From the NCBI RefSeq assembly GCF_028858725.1, contig NC_084772.1, positions 18,143,548-18,207,547 on the forward strand: a stretch of DNA of 64,000 nucleotides, written 5' to 3'. Numbering within the stretch: the stretch's first letter is position 1; every line of letters starts with the position of its first letter. The position numbers and the translations under genes were made by a program. Positions 40,283 through 54,070 of the stretch are shown piece after piece. This DNA comes from Colius striatus (Eukaryota; Chordata; Aves; Coliiformes; Coliidae). The notes below the pieces were generated by a model that was not told the DNA's origin, made no database searches, and worked only from the letters and a program-made list of their open reading frames with translations.

Positions 40283-40566
40283 CTTTCACAGGCAAAGGCT
40301 TGGATCACTGAAGCAATCTTAAAACTTTGACTCTGAAACTCTACATATTAAACAAATAATCATAGAAGCCAGCAGAAAAAGCCTATGAGAGAGATCCAGG
40401 ATGCCATTTGCATTATTCACTTGTGTCAGTTGGTGAGTTTCTCTGTCCCTGTCAGCCCTGAATGCTGGGACACTTCAGAATTGTGCAAAGGAGCTGAAAT
40501 GTGCTCTACAGCTGCTCTTTTCTTCTAATAGGTCTGAAACATAATGGATTTCTTTTTGTTTTTCAG

Positions 40567-40643
40567 AGCAGAGTGGTGAAAGCAGTGGCAGTGGGTGCAC
40601 TTGCACGGCCTGAGTTAAATCCAACTGAGGAGATGATACCAAT
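40567..40643 (+). other. Exon-like segment of unknown origin
   Basis: A GTTTTTCAG acceptor and a CAAT|GTAAGT donor bracket a 77-base segment open in one frame. I recognise no protein in the translation and see no partner exons nearby. It could be a noncoding-RNA exon or a chance pair of splice sites. Confidence 0.15.
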
Positions 40644-43600
40644 GTAAGTACATGGATGGATGTGCCATTTGCTGATAGAGTGTGGGTGCTTTGTTACACA
40701 ATGTTGCAATTCCCAAGTGTGTGGATTGTGGATCCCAGCCCTGTCTCCCCATAGCTCTGACTAATTTTAGGTGGTTTTGTTCAGCTCTTATTTAAGAGCT
40801 GAAGAGGAACAGGCAGGCATCAGGGCTTGTCCTAGTACTAGACCAGTGGGGTAGGACTATGAAAATATCCATGTTAAAAACCCCCAGCTGTTGGAGACTG
40901 GGAATGTTTTCAAATAAAGCAAAGTATTCTGCTCAATTCAGTAAGTATCTTGAAAGTTAGACCTAAAGTTCAATGTCTAATGCACAGACACGTGAACTGG
41001 CACCAAGTCCCTTGTGTCAGAGAGAGGATCACCAAAGGCGAAGGTCAGTTTTTAGGCTTCAGCATGGCTATGACATGGGCTGTGTCACCACCATGGGAGG
41101 CTTCAGCATGCACCTGGTAGGATCTGCAGGTACAGCTTGCTTTGTGCATCACATGTTTGAGCACACATCTGGGGAGGTTTCCTGCATTTTATGCTGATAT
41201 GGGTGTAGAAGTCAGGACAGTGCAACCAGGCGCCAGCACTCACCCAGCTGTGACTGGCTGCCAGAATCCTCCCTCTGCCTGGGGCTGGTTTATACCTGGG
41301 AGGTGAGAGATAAAGTTGGATTATGAACACAAGTCTTGTAGAATTATGAACACAATTTCTAATCTTCATCCTCTAGATTATGAGTGGTGTGGTTACAATT
41401 AACCAGTGAAGGTTAATGAAAAAGAGTAAGGCAGCTGCATTGACCACTGGAGCCTTTTGTTTTCCTGTGGCTTCACACAGTTTGGAGGTATTCCCAGGAA
41501 TGATGTTGCTGATTCGTTTGCCTGTGGAACCATTTGGTTCATCTCACCCCCAGATCTCCTTGTTTTCTTCACTGCCCAGGTAATGCTGTGCTCCCTTAGC
41601 TGCTTCTCTCTGAGCAGGAATATCAGATGGGAGGGATAACTCTAAAGCTAGTAAGGTGGGAGTATTAAATAGTGGCTTGATAAATGCATTAGCAAAAGTT
41701 TTAGTCTGATGCCTATCTGTAGAAACTCAATCATTAAAATATCAAACCATCCTCCTGACATCAACAGACAAACCAAAAGTCACATCTATGTGCACAGGTG
41801 CTCTGTCTAAATACTCTCAGAGCTGGCACACACACAAGCAGGAGGCTGGGTCACTCTTCTCCTTTCTCTGAGCTCTGTGTTCATCGGAATAGGTGAATAA
41901 TTGTTTTATAACTAATGGTTAATTGTTTTCCTGTGTTCTGACAGTCCCTGTTGGGTCCAGACTGGGTTGGATGTAAAATCCTGGTGACATCTAGTGGCAG
42001 TCGGGAGTTTGCAGGGATGCTGGAGGCAGGAGCACCTTTGCAATACTTCCAGAGGTGGAAATATCGAGCTTTTCAACACCAACAGACACAGTCTGAATTT
42101 AGCCACTTTGGACTGCACAGCTGTCAAGCAGCCCTGTCATGCTTCCCTACTCTCCTCATTTTCCTGATCACACCCAGCACCTGGGATGCTTTGGAGAGAC
42201 CAAGAAACAGGTAACATCACAAAGCAGACTTTTGTCCCCCCAGTCCTCCTTTCCTTTTTCTCTCATGCCCCACCACCCTGCTCTGTGTGGACAATGCACT
42301 CACCAGCACCCATGGACTGGCTGGTTGCTGAAATGGAACAGGAAGATTAGTTTGGTGAGAGAAATTTGGGCCAATTACAGGAATATTTTGAAAAGCCAGT
42401 TGCAAGGAGAGTGATGTGGCCTTGTGGGTTAGTTAGAAAATACTACAGGAATTGTTCTGTGAAACTGGAAGTTTTGGCGTGAGGTGACAGAGTGAAGGCT
42501 GGTTTTGTGCAAGTAGAGCTGGTCCTTAGATAAGAAACAATGACCTGAGTGGAGTTTAAATGCATAGATTGTGCAGCCTGCTCTTGCCAATGTATATCAG
42601 AGGTACAGATGAGGAAATGTTTGAAAAGCCACAAATGCAGAAAGGGAGCAACATCTGTGTATTGGAGGGCTCCTGGCAGCTGTTCCTCCCAGGGCAGGCC
42701 TGGAGGGGGGGGTTACCCACACCCTAAGGCTGAGCACAGATGCCAAGTTGGGCTTTTCCCATTGCTCTCTGCCTTGAATGGGGAAACATGCTTTGATTTT
42801 TGTAGTGATGAACAAGTGAATTTGCATTTGGGTTCTGCTCAAACGAGTCAGCAAGAATTTCAGTGAGTCCTCTAAGGACAAAGCTGGCACATATAGCAAC
42901 AACTGCAACGCTGGGGCTGTGCTCTGCACACCTCAGCAAACCACAGCCTTGCCTTAACTGGACACTGCCTCACCCAGCCAGGGTTTCCCAGATGAAAAGG
43001 CAGAGTCAGCACACACACAGAAGCACTAGCATCAATCAAATGTGGTGAAATAACAAATATCAGAGGTGTATCTACACATCTCCCCATGCTCCCATGAGCA
43101 TTCGGCTGGCTGGGCTGCAGGTTGCAGGCTGCTGGTCAGGAGCTTGTACTCAGGATTTGCAAGAACATTTGTGGAATTATAAGGGAAACTGAGGCTTCTG
43201 ATGGTGTGGTTTCCAGGTTTTGGCATGGCCAGTCATACAACTTGTTCCAGCTACTAATGTGGGTGGCCCATCACACATAATTCATACAAAAGTAAGAGCT
43301 ACATTAATTAGGTGATTGCACAGGGATATGTCTGTAATTAGTGGGTATATTTACACCCATTACATCTCACAGTACAGAGAGAAGAGAACCTCTTCCTTTC
43401 TAGATGGGGCACAGCACTCACAGTCCCTGCACACAACCTCTGGCAAGTCAACTCAGACCACCAGCACCTTTCTAGGAGGAAAAAGCAAGTTACTTTCTTT
43501 TTAAGAAGAACCCAGGTTAAAAGTGATGATTAGGCAGCATCCAGGTAGCAGCTGGGCTGTGTGGGAATGCAAGAAGCCTACAACTAAAGAGGAAGGACAA

Positions 43601-44754
43601 CTCCTGCAGGGAGGCAAGCTGCAGAAGTGGGAATGCAGCATGGGCTACTTGCATAAAGTGCTAGTCAGGGTGAATTCAGGAGGCAGGATCTGACCATGGG
43701 CACAGGTTTCATTTATAAGCACTTAATGTTATCCTTTGCATTTAAGGCAAATTTTCAAAATAGAGTTTAGAGGAAGGAAACCAGCAGCTGCCTGAAAGCC
43801 CAAACCTCAGGGCTTGTCTGCATGAGGAACTTTACCAGCATTTCTCCTGTAGTCAAAGTAAAAGTGAATTAAACTAAATCCAATTACGGCCACATTTGCT
43901 CTGACAGAGCGCATCCACGCAGGCTCACCATCTGTTTCAACTCATCTCTGCTATGAATTCATAGCCCTGTATTGTTCAAGTTAGTCTTCTGGGGTACTTC
44001 TGGGTAAACAAAGATTAGATCTGTTTAAAAGTATGATTTACAGTAAAGTTTATGTCTCATTTTGAATGGTTTTCTGTGTAATATTAATCTGGCTTTCGAC
44101 TGGTGAAATGAGCTGTGTGCTAACACTTAACATGCAATCCCTCACTTTGGCTTCACAATGCTTTATGTTGGGTTTTGTTGAAAGGGTTCCTGATTGAGTT
44201 CAATTATGTTGAAATAAGTCAATGACCCAAAGAGAGATCCTATCTATAGGCAGTTGCTCCTGCTTAGATGGGGCTTAAAGTTGTCACACCTGTAAGTGAA
44301 CTGTTTCAGCTGGGTTTATGTGTGCACAACCAGGCTCCCAGGTCAGCTACAGCACTTCAGAACAAATTAGAAAATTCATGCCATTCCTTAAGAGGAATCT
44401 GCTCCATGTACAGAAATAGATCCAGGATGTCATTGTCATTTGTTAGTTGCTTTAGTCCTGTGGTTTCTCTGTCCCCTCTTACCTTTTTACCAGTTGATGA
44501 AAGACTTTTCAGTGTTTTTCCTGGCAGAAGAGTCCAACAAGAGAACTGGTGTGACTGCAAGTCTCCCTCACAGGCCTTGGCCCCCATGGCCCCAAGCTTG
44601 ACAAGTGTGCTCAAGCAAAGCTGGAGTCCTGCACCCAGCACACCCCAAACCAACTCCTTCTGCCCCAGGCAAAACACCAGTGACTCTGAAATAGCTTTAA
44701 CCCAGGACTAATGTGTCTCCAAATAACAAAGAGTTAGTTTCCTGGGTCATTGTT
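40644..44754. other. Intergenic region, no gene recognised
   Basis: I found no convincing coding or RNA gene. A CTCF-like motif lies at 41982-41999 on the minus strand and shares flanking sequence with a site at 46.85 kb. Confidence 0.55.
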
Positions 44755-44985
44755 CCTGCCCTTTTTGCAGACTGGCATGACATTGGCCTTTCTCCAGTCC
44801 TCAGGCACCTCACCTGTCCTCCACGATAGTTCAAAAATGATAGAGAGAGGCTTAGCAATCACATCAGCCAGCTCTCAGCACTCTAGGCTGCATCCCATCA
44901 GGACCCATTGCCTTATGAGCCTTAAGCTTGGCCAACAAGTCTTTAACCTCTTCCTCTTCCACCCAATTAGATGTTGCACTAGCAA
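44755..44985 (-). repeat. CR1 retroposon internal fragment
   Basis: It matches, in reverse orientation, the CR1 ORF2 region with GGCATGACATTGGCCTTTCT, CCAGTCCTCAGGCACCTC, ATCACATCAGCCAGCTCTC and GCATCCCATCAGGACCCATT. It is truncated at both ends. Confidence 0.88.
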
Positions 44986-46584
44986 GGTCCCCAGTCATTG
45001 TTTTAGCATTAGCATCATAGCCCTGATGTTTAAATTCAGGGGCAAGACTTTAAAAAGTCTTTTTATCTTCTAACTTGTGTGTTGCTGTTACTCATGAACC
45101 AACATATGTCCTCTCCTGTTGGGTGAGATGTTGAGGAGAGGTTCTAAAGAAGAGGAGGGGCTGCTTCAACTAATCAGCAGAATTCAAAGGAAATTTAGGA
45201 TGTTTTAGGCCACGGCTGACACAGAAAGGTCTTTGACCCCATGGGAAACAACAAAGCTGCTCTGATGGCTCCTCAGACAAACAAAATGCTTGTCCAGAAG
45301 CATTATTGTTCATTTAGGCTCTTTTTTAATGAATCCTGAATCAAATGGCTCATCAAAAGCACGATGCTGTTGCTACCAGAATGTAATGTATTAGAGCAGC
45401 TGAGATGTTTGGATCAATAGAGGTGGACAGGCTGTGTAATTTGGGTGAAAGTCATAAGCCAGAAGGCACCTTTCATTTCTGGTGTTGCCCCCTGCCCAGA
45501 CAGCCCATGAGCCTTCAAAAACCTGCTGCCACCAGACTCGACTGCTACAAAGTCAATGTGGACTAGTTCAAAGGGAAATATGTTGCTGCAGACATTGCAA
45601 TTAGTTTCCATCCCACACATGAGCCCAGCATCTCTCCTTACCGTTGTGGCTCTGTGTCACTGCCCAATAGCAGATGTTATTTTCCCCAGCTGTGAAACTC
45701 CCTTGGAGATGGCCAGGCTCTGCCATCCATCCCTTGTCACTGCAGGGACGTGAAGACAGCCAGGGCCCTCATTCCTTTCTTGTTGATCACCAAAAGATGC
45801 CAGTAAAGAGCTTTGGTTCCTTGGGCTCAGCTGCCAGCGCTGCCTGAGGAGCCTCTGTGCTGCACACCCTTTAAATGATTTTTCTTGAAAGACCTGCTTT
45901 TGGCATATTCCCCAGTGGGACCTGCAGTACAGAGTGAAGACATATTCTGCTGATCTGGGTAATGTCGTTGGATAGAGACAAATGATATTTAAGCAGGCGT
46001 TTCCACTCATTTCACTGCTGAATTTTTTTCCAATTAAAAAAGTATAAATCAGTCCCTTGTGTGCCTCTGCAGGAGTGTGGTCTGTCATATTTAAATTGGC
46101 ATGTCCCAAAGGCTGAATACAACAGAGAAATCAACAATTTAGGAAACAGGGAGTGTGAGTTGGAGTTGGCCTTGAAGAAATACGCTCTATAAAATCTTTT
46201 AAGGTAAGTAAAAGAGGCAAGATACTTCTACAGAGATTTCTGAGTCCTAAAGCCTGTGTGAGTAACTGCAGTTGTAGTAGGAGTGGGATGACTGGAGGAG
46301 AAGGAAGGAGAGGAGAATGCTCAGATGATGATGAAGGAATTTGGGCTGTGTGTTTGGAAGGGAAGTGGGGGCATTAATAAAGGACAACAACATTTTAAGG
46401 GCTTAGGTCATTAAAACTACACGGGAATCTGCAAACAGTGGCCTCACAGACATGCCACCCCAGTGAGCTGCACACAGCCTGAGGTGATGTGTCTGCAGGC
46501 ACTGGAGGGGTTTAATAACTCAGCATATAACTCACAGGGCTTTCATGTCTTGAGCAGAAACCTGTGTTTGCAGCCACTCATGGT

Positions 46585-46602
46585 ACACACACACACACAC
46601 AC
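46585..46602. repeat. (AC)n microsatellite
   Basis: Nine AC dinucleotides in a row. Confidence 0.9.
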
Positions 46603-49600
46603 AGAGTGCTTGGCTCCAAAGTGGCACGGTTTTGCATTATTCACACCACCACAGCCTAACAACTACCCATAAAAACCCAGCCAAAGCCTGGAGTGAAGCT
46701 GATTCTCCCTTACCACCCCAGGAAACCCTCCATCAGGATAGCAGCTGGATATTTTTTTGATCACTAATAAATTCTTCAAAAGGACTTTAAAACGAGCTCA
46801 CTGGAGCCCAGGAATCATGTTGGTTCTGTCAGGCTGGAGACAGAGTAAAATTACAGTGACATCTAGTGATCATCAATATTTCACAAAGGTGCTACCAGCT
46901 AAAAAATAAAACATTTATTGTTAGACAGCATTTTAAAACACATAACACACAAAAACCCCAATCATTAACTGAGGCCTGGGAATGAGCTGGGTTACAAATG
47001 AGAGTAGATTAAGTGAATTGAAGTGCTGTGAGGATGATCCAGAGCAAAGGCTGGCGCTGGGGAAGGGCTGTGGGTGGGTTTCTGCAGGGATCTTTGCTTG
47101 CTCTGTATTTCTCCCTGTTTCATCAGAGTTTGCTGATGGTACTAAATTGCAGCATATCCATATAAAAGCAGTTGGACATTTTGGAGACTGGGAATAGAAG
47201 TAATAAAACGATGCTCAGCTTCGAGGAGTGTGTGCCAGTCCCCAGGGACAGGAAAGCAAAATGAGCCCTAGTCCATGGTAAGGAACCTGTGGTGCTGAGC
47301 AGCTCTGCCTGACTGTTGGACCCACACTGAAGGAAAACAGGAGTAAAGAGAGAATACCAACTGTGCCTTAAGATTGCAGTTCAGGTCTGTGTCTTGAATC
47401 AAAGCAGGATTTGGGGTTACATTTGGCAGCAGTAGGAGCATACTGGCGGTGTGATGTTTAGGTTGAATGTTTCCTGTTCCATCTTACTGATTGACTGATG
47501 ACTTAGGGTTTGCTTTTTTTTAAAAAAAGGATTTTTCTTCTGGTTTTGAGTATCAGATGGGCAGTCTGACCACAGCCAGGGCCCCTTGGTCAGGCTGGCC
47601 TTCAACTCTGCTGCAGCACCCTAGCGTAGCCAAAGCCTTAGGTCAGAGCAAACCGTATGCTACTGAGCAAATGACTAAGAGAAACCCTTCTTCTGGTGAG
47701 CACGGGGCAGGGCATTGCCTATGCATGGCTTCATTGTGCAAAGTGATGAAAACTGCATCAGCTGAGTTAGCTGGAGTAAAACAAAGCGAGATAACCGATG
47801 CGGTCGGTGAATTGATGTTGCGGTTTTAACCCGGCTATCTCTGTGGCCACATAAATATGCAGTGAAATTTTCTTATGATGAAACATTCAGGAACTGCTTC
47901 GATAAAAGTTGAGAAGGAAGCTCCCAGCCAATTTCTGAGCCCTTCCCTTGAGTCCCTAGCAGCCAGGCAGGTTTAGTCTCTCAATTATTAGCTGAAAGCA
48001 GAATATGTATTTCCAGCGTCTGATTTCAGATGCCGCTGGAGAATATGCCTCAGATGGTACATGCCTAAGGGAGAGACAGATTGGGGCACATCAGATGAGA
48101 TGGCTGCCTCTGACTGTTGTGAGAAACAACAACAGAGTGGGAGTTTATTAAAAATGGTCCCTCAAATTAACCACTGGGCTTTTACTATTAGTCCAGAAGA
48201 AAGAAATGCAAAGTGGGACCTCAGGTGCTGCATTTCAGTAAAGCTTTCGGTACAGCACTGTTTGGAAAATGATTAGCTACGCTGCCTTAGGCACTAATTA
48301 AAAGAGAACTGCCAAGTAGGTAAGGACCTGGCAAAAGGCAGCTGAGAGAGGGCTGCCTGTTGCTTTTGGTAGGGCTGCTTACTGCTTTCATGGCTGATGG
48401 AGGTGGCAGGGTTCATGCTCCAAAGGGTTTACCAGATCTGCTCAGCCCGTGTTCCCTGTAGGGCTAGGGAGCACCTGGTGCTTTCCTGGAAGCTGGAAAT
48501 CAGAAGAAAAAGGGCATTGCAGCCCCTTTGCTTACCTGGCTGGCCCTTGAGTCTGAAGTTTCCCAGCTCTGATATTTTAGCAGAGTGCTATCCTGACCTG
48601 AAGGCACGTTCCTGCACCACTTGCCCAGGTTGAGAGTCCTGATCTCTAGCCCCACTAACAACACTCTATTTGTCAATATTCTATTTGTCTCTGCTTGCTC
48701 TGGCCTGGGGGATGGTGAGCTGTGCTGGGTGGGCTCTGAGCACGACTGCCAAGAAAGCAATTAAAAATAACATTAGTGTGAATCAACAAATTGAGCACAG
48801 GGTTTGGTCTCGGTGGGACTTCACGGTGTGCAGCTCACCCAGAGGCTTTTCTACCTGACAGGTCTATTTATTTTAAATAAGGGAGCAGCAGAGATATGCC
48901 TCCAGCCACTTAAAAAAGCAGGTGGTTACTTTTCAAGGACTATTTCACCAGAATTTCATACCACAGCTCCTATTAAATAAAGGTTTGGGAAGGTGGGTGA
49001 CAAGCTTCCAGCATGACAACATCCTCAGCCTTTGCCTGAGAGGAAACACTGACCTGAATGTTGCATCGATTTGCAACGGTGTGACAAGGAAAAGAAACCC
49101 TCGCTGTTACATGGAAATTTGTTGCCTTTTACCTTAAAGGATGAAAATGCACAGGGTTGGTGTCACTTTAATCTGGTTCTTCATCCCACAGCACAGACCC
49201 TTCACTGCTTCAGATGCTCAAGGATCAAATTGGTTGTTGATGGGAAGAAGATGATAACACCATGAGTATCAGCCCTGGGACAGCACAGCAGGCGTGGAGC
49301 TGGTTTTTGGGACAGGGCTGCTCCTTGCCATAGCTGGGCTCCTGGAAGACAATTGCATTCAATAACTTGAATTGGTTTATTTACAAGAGTTACTCAGCTC
49401 CCACCCAGGCAGTGCAGAAGTGGATGTGACTTTAGATCACACCATCTATGACAATTTATCTTGTCAGTAGTGCATTTTTTCCCCTACTCTGCTCTCCAGA
49501 ACATGAGTCCTTGCACTGACTCTATCTAAAATCCTCCCAGCTTTCAGTCCCTCCCAAAGCCCCCAGCAGGCTGCCTTCCTCCTCCCATCCCTCCTTGGGT

Positions 49601-52600
49601 GCAGCAGTGTGCAGAGTGCCAGCTGCCAAAACCACTGCTGATTTCTCCCAGCTCCATTTGCTGCCCTCCTGCTCCAGGTGTGAATACATTCTCTTCTTTT
49701 CCATATGCCTGTACGTGGTGCACATTACTTTGTGTTGCATATACCAGCTGTAGGTGCACAGGGAGGTGCAAAAACACATGCAAAGGATCTTTACATGTCC
49801 ACAGGTCCCTGCAGTGCCACTGAGAAGTTGCACCCGTGTTCCCCATGAGTGTGTAGGAGGGAGGGAAGCCAAGAGCTCTGGAGCCTGGGTTGCCACAGTA
49901 ACCCTTGCTCTACTGCCTTTGGCTTCAACACTGGAAAAAACCTTTCACTCTGTGAACACCCAGCTCCATGGGCATGCCTGACACTGATAATATTTGTAGT
50001 GGGGCTATTGATTGCCAAGGATCAATGATTCTATGAAGAGCCCTGCACAACCATCTCCTTGCTTCTGAATCTCCCCACAACGTCCAGCCTCTCCTCAACA
50101 CAGCCAAAAATCCCCAATCAAGGTAAGTCTGGGGGAGCATTTTGCATCCTGAACATCGATCTTTTCTTTTCCCCAACTGCACTCCTGATTCATCGATGGG
50201 GTGGAGGGAATATATTGTCATCTATTATTTCTGTGATGTGTTAGTGCACTGTAATGCATATGTGTTCTGAAGTCATAGCTGAGATTGCTTTTCCTTTTTT
50301 CCCTTTGCTGCCACTGTAACTCACTGATTCTTGCTCCTCACTGAGACAAAAGGTTTCTCTCCCACCTGCCTCCAAGAAAATACCATCTTGTAAGTAATGG
50401 AAATGACAGAACTCATGTCATTGTTCCCACTTTGTTTCCATGTTGCCTGAATCAGAGCTGATCCAAATACTCACTGAAGTCCATGAGAGCCTTTTCATTT
50501 AAACAAGAGTTTGCGTTTGGAGGAGCTTCTCCTCCAGCCCCTTCTCCAGCTACCAGGAAAAGTAGTATTTGTGGATACACACCATCTCACTCTCCTTGTC
50601 TTCTTCATCCTCCCCATCAGTGCTCTCCACTACTCCTCATCTCCAGATGCTTGCAAAGCCTCTGCTACCATGGCTCAGAGGCTACCCAGCTGCTTGCCAG
50701 CCCTCACAGACCCAGCTACTGGCAGATTCAGGGAAAACAGACCGTCTCCAGTCTGCAGGACTTTCTCCTCAACATTTTCATAGTTTAACAACACTGCCAG
50801 CATCTCCAGGAGAGGTGGCCCATGAGATGGAAGCAGTAACAGCACATTGAGGGTGTGATTATTGCTTGTGAAATAAAAGACAACTTCTTAATATGCACCT
50901 CAGAGCCTCATGCTGAGGTGGCACAAGCAGCTATAGGGTCTCTCCACGATGCTGTCACCACACTTCAGTAAGGATCCCACCCTGATGTGTCTCACTGCAG
51001 CTGACACAATTCATGTGAAAGTAACAGTCAGATGTATGGGCATGTTTTTCATCAAAGCAGTTATTAAAATGGCTTTTTTTTTTTCCTGCAAACCCTCTAT
51101 GAGATAAACCCATTCATGTAGAAAAGCTGATTGTTCCCCCTGTAATGGAATTTAACTGAATTATGACCACTTACATGTAAGAGATTTATGCTGGAAGGCC
51201 TTACAGACCAATGTGGCATTAACATCCATGGAGTCGGCTTGTATGGAAAACCTCATTTTGGCAGGGTAAAGATAAGCAAAAGACATAATTTTTGACACTC
51301 ACCAGCCCTCAGAGAGGTATCTCAGATAATGGAAACACTGAAACTGAGATCTGGTCTCTTCCTCAGCAAGAAAAAGCCAAGAAATGTCCAGCATAGCTGC
51401 TCCCCTCTGTAGTCCCATGGGCAAAAGTTGCTGCTGAAGCTGCAGACTCATCCCTTGGCTGGTGGGCTGGACACCACCAAAACTGCATGTGATGCACACT
51501 GCAGATACAAATCCAGAGAGATATGTAGCCACAGCAATTTGATATCTATAATTACATAAGGAAGGCAATGAATATAAAGCATGAGGGACTTCTGCCATTA
51601 TGAGTATGTTTATAGGCCCTGAATTTATTTACCAGTCTTGTATTAGGGCAGCCTACATCTATTACATTCCCTTTGGAAATGAAAGGCTACAGCCAACCCC
51701 TCAGCTCAGGGTGTGCAGTGTTTACTTTTCCAGCCACTCAGAGCTCAGCAAGGTGGCAGAATCTGACCTTGTGTAAGAATGTGTGATTTTATACAAATTC
51801 CTTTTAAAGTACCTGGATTTTTTACTTGAAAAGTTTATCTTCTCCCCTCCCCACCAAAACAGGACAGTTCAGTAGAATACCATATAGTTTGTATAATAAC
51901 TGTCCAGTTGACAGTATAATATAACATATCTTGTTCTACAGCCCATCACAGAGGCCATTATAGGGGAGAGAGTTTAAGAGTGAGCAGACTCTTGACTATG
52001 ACCCCAAACAGGGCACCCTATGCTTTTATTTCTCCTTGTAAATCCTGCAGCATACAATAGTCTGTTAAAGCAGGGAGAGAGGGATATTTCATGCAGACTC
52101 TCAGGAGAGTTAGAATGGGAGAAGGATTTCAGTAATACATTAGACACTTTGGCAGTATATAAATAAATGAAAGTGAGCATAATTACACTGAGGGGCTTGT
52201 GGAAAAAAAACTCAACCAGCTTATCCCTTGCCATGGCTGAGAAACTGCATCACAGTGTCCAGGTGGACATAGTCCTTTCCAAGGACATTCCCTTTTGCAG
52301 GTTCACTCCCAAGCCAGCATGAGCTGAACCTTGACCTTAGCGGCTTCTGGGGATGGGTGCAGGCACATCAAGGCCACATTACAAATTGCAGTTTATTGCC
52401 TCACCAAAGTACCAGGAGTACCTACTTGATCAGAAAGCACTTGTGTCTTCGTGCGCCCCCACAGTTAGCTGGAGCAGATCTCCAACCATTATTGTGTTTG
52501 CCCAAGAGAGCACAGCAAGTGCCCACTCCTGCATCCTCTGTGGTCCCACGTGACTCTGGCCAAGGGGCACAGTAGGTCTGCTCACTGTGATGTGTCCAGG

Positions 52601-53018
52601 GGATGCTTCTCAGTATGGCTCCCACTGGCACTGTGGGGCTGCCTGCTCAGCTTTTGGCTTCTCTTTGCCAAAATGAAGGGCTCTCAGCCTGTGGGAAGAG
52701 AAGGGATTATTGCACATACAGCAAGATTCATCCAGGAATATGAACTTCTCTCTGTCACTAATTGGATCTGCCCAGAGGAGCCCAGTGAGGGCAGGTAATC
52801 CTTTCCCTTCAGCACCTCTCAGCTTGTGGAGGCCAACACCAGCCGCTGATGGAAAATTTGGATGTGGAGTTGTGTAATGGGCTACTGCAGACATCTCTGG
52901 TCTGAATTATTATCTCTGATAATTATTCCAATAAATGTTAGAATGAAACTTGCCATTGATACCAAATGTGAAGGACTGGAACTGCTCTTGGGGAACTAAC
53001 AGGAAAAAACCACAGCTC

Positions 53019-53047
53019 TGTGTGTGTATAGATATATATATACATAT
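53019..53047. repeat. (TG)n/(TA)n simple repeat
   Basis: A short TG run passes into a GATATATATATACATATG tract. Confidence 0.8.
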
Positions 53048-53465
53048 GAGAGAATTAATAAGACTAAGCTTGGTAAAATGAAAGCAAAAATTGTAGATAT
53101 AAAAGCAGTATGAAACATACCAAAAGGCTGGAGCTCCTAATGTGTTAGCACCCCACAGCCATCACTTTGCCAACAGCATCTTCACCACCACCACATCCTC
53201 AGGTGTGTGGACAAAGAACAAAGAAGACACACTGTTGACCATGTGCTTCCTTAGATTCTATGAAATCTACCATAATATAAAATTGCATATAAATCAGAGA
53301 GAGCAAATGAAGCAAAGGCTGTGCTGAAGTTCTTGTGTGTGCTGGCTGGGGAGAGGGGGTTGAGGTGTCAGTGACTGTGCTGAAATCTTGCTGAGTTTCA
53401 AAAACTGTGCAGACATTCTCATGTTGAATGCATGCAAGATTTCCAAATAGATAGTAACCTAAACA

Positions 53466-53670
53466 CAGAATCACAGAACAGTAGGGGCTGGAAAGGACCT
53501 TTAGAGATCACCTAGTCCAATCCCCCTGCCAAAGCAGGTCCTACCTAGATCAGGTCACACAGGAACGTGTCCAGGTGGGTTTTGAAGACCTCCAGAGAAG
53601 GTGCCTCCACACCCTCCCTGGGCAGCCTGGGCCAGGGCTCCCTCACTTCTACAGCGAAAAACACCTAGGA
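53466..53670 (-). repeat. CR1 retroposon 3' fragment
   Basis: Read from the + strand it begins with the reversed CR1 tail (CAGAATCACAGAACAG), then GGCTGGAAAGGACCTTTAGA, GTCCAATCCCCCTGCC, and the CACACCCTCCCTGGGCAGCC block. It lies about 230 bases upstream of the candidate NAT-A untranslated exon. Confidence 0.9.
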
Positions 53671-53903
53671 AAAAAAACAATACTACCCAAGTGCATTCAG
53701 CTAGCTACAAGGAAATCCCCTTTTCACACAGCCCAAGCTGGCTTCTGCAGAAAGCAGGCAACAAGTGCGAGTGCGAAGCTGCTGTCCCAGCAGCAGGTTT
53801 GCAGGGCTGTGCAGTGCAGTGGCTGCTGTTGCCTCACTGCAGCTCTCATGCTCCACCCTGCTGGCATTTTTTTTTTCCTCTCTCTTTTTTTTTTCCTTCC
53901 CAG

Positions 53904-54070
53904 CTTTTGCTGACCGAGGCAGTTGAAAGCAAGTTGAAGAAAAAGACACTCCCCTGACAGGAGCTGGAGACGAGTCCTGCAGCCCTGTCTGCCAGCCACA
54001 CCTCTTGCTTTAGCTTAAAACCACCCCCTCAAGCCCCGGAGACAGATTGGCAGCTGAACTGATTTTCCAG
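53904..54070 (+). other. Candidate 5' untranslated exon of NAT-A
   Basis: A very strong polypyrimidine tract (53867-53900, two T-runs) ends in TTCCCAG at 53903, and a consensus donor TTTCCAG|GTAAGC follows at 54070/54071. Vertebrate NAT genes usually have one or more noncoding 5' exons spliced to a single coding exon, which fits. If this is an internal exon, the first exon lies further upstream; otherwise transcription starts within this segment. Inference only. Confidence 0.4.

Larger units (their letters stand above)
44986..53465. other. Intergenic region, no gene recognised
   Basis: About 8.5 kb lacking convincing exons. It contains an (AC)n microsatellite at 46.6 kb and a TG/TA-rich repeat at 53.02-53.05 kb. 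Confidence 0.55.
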
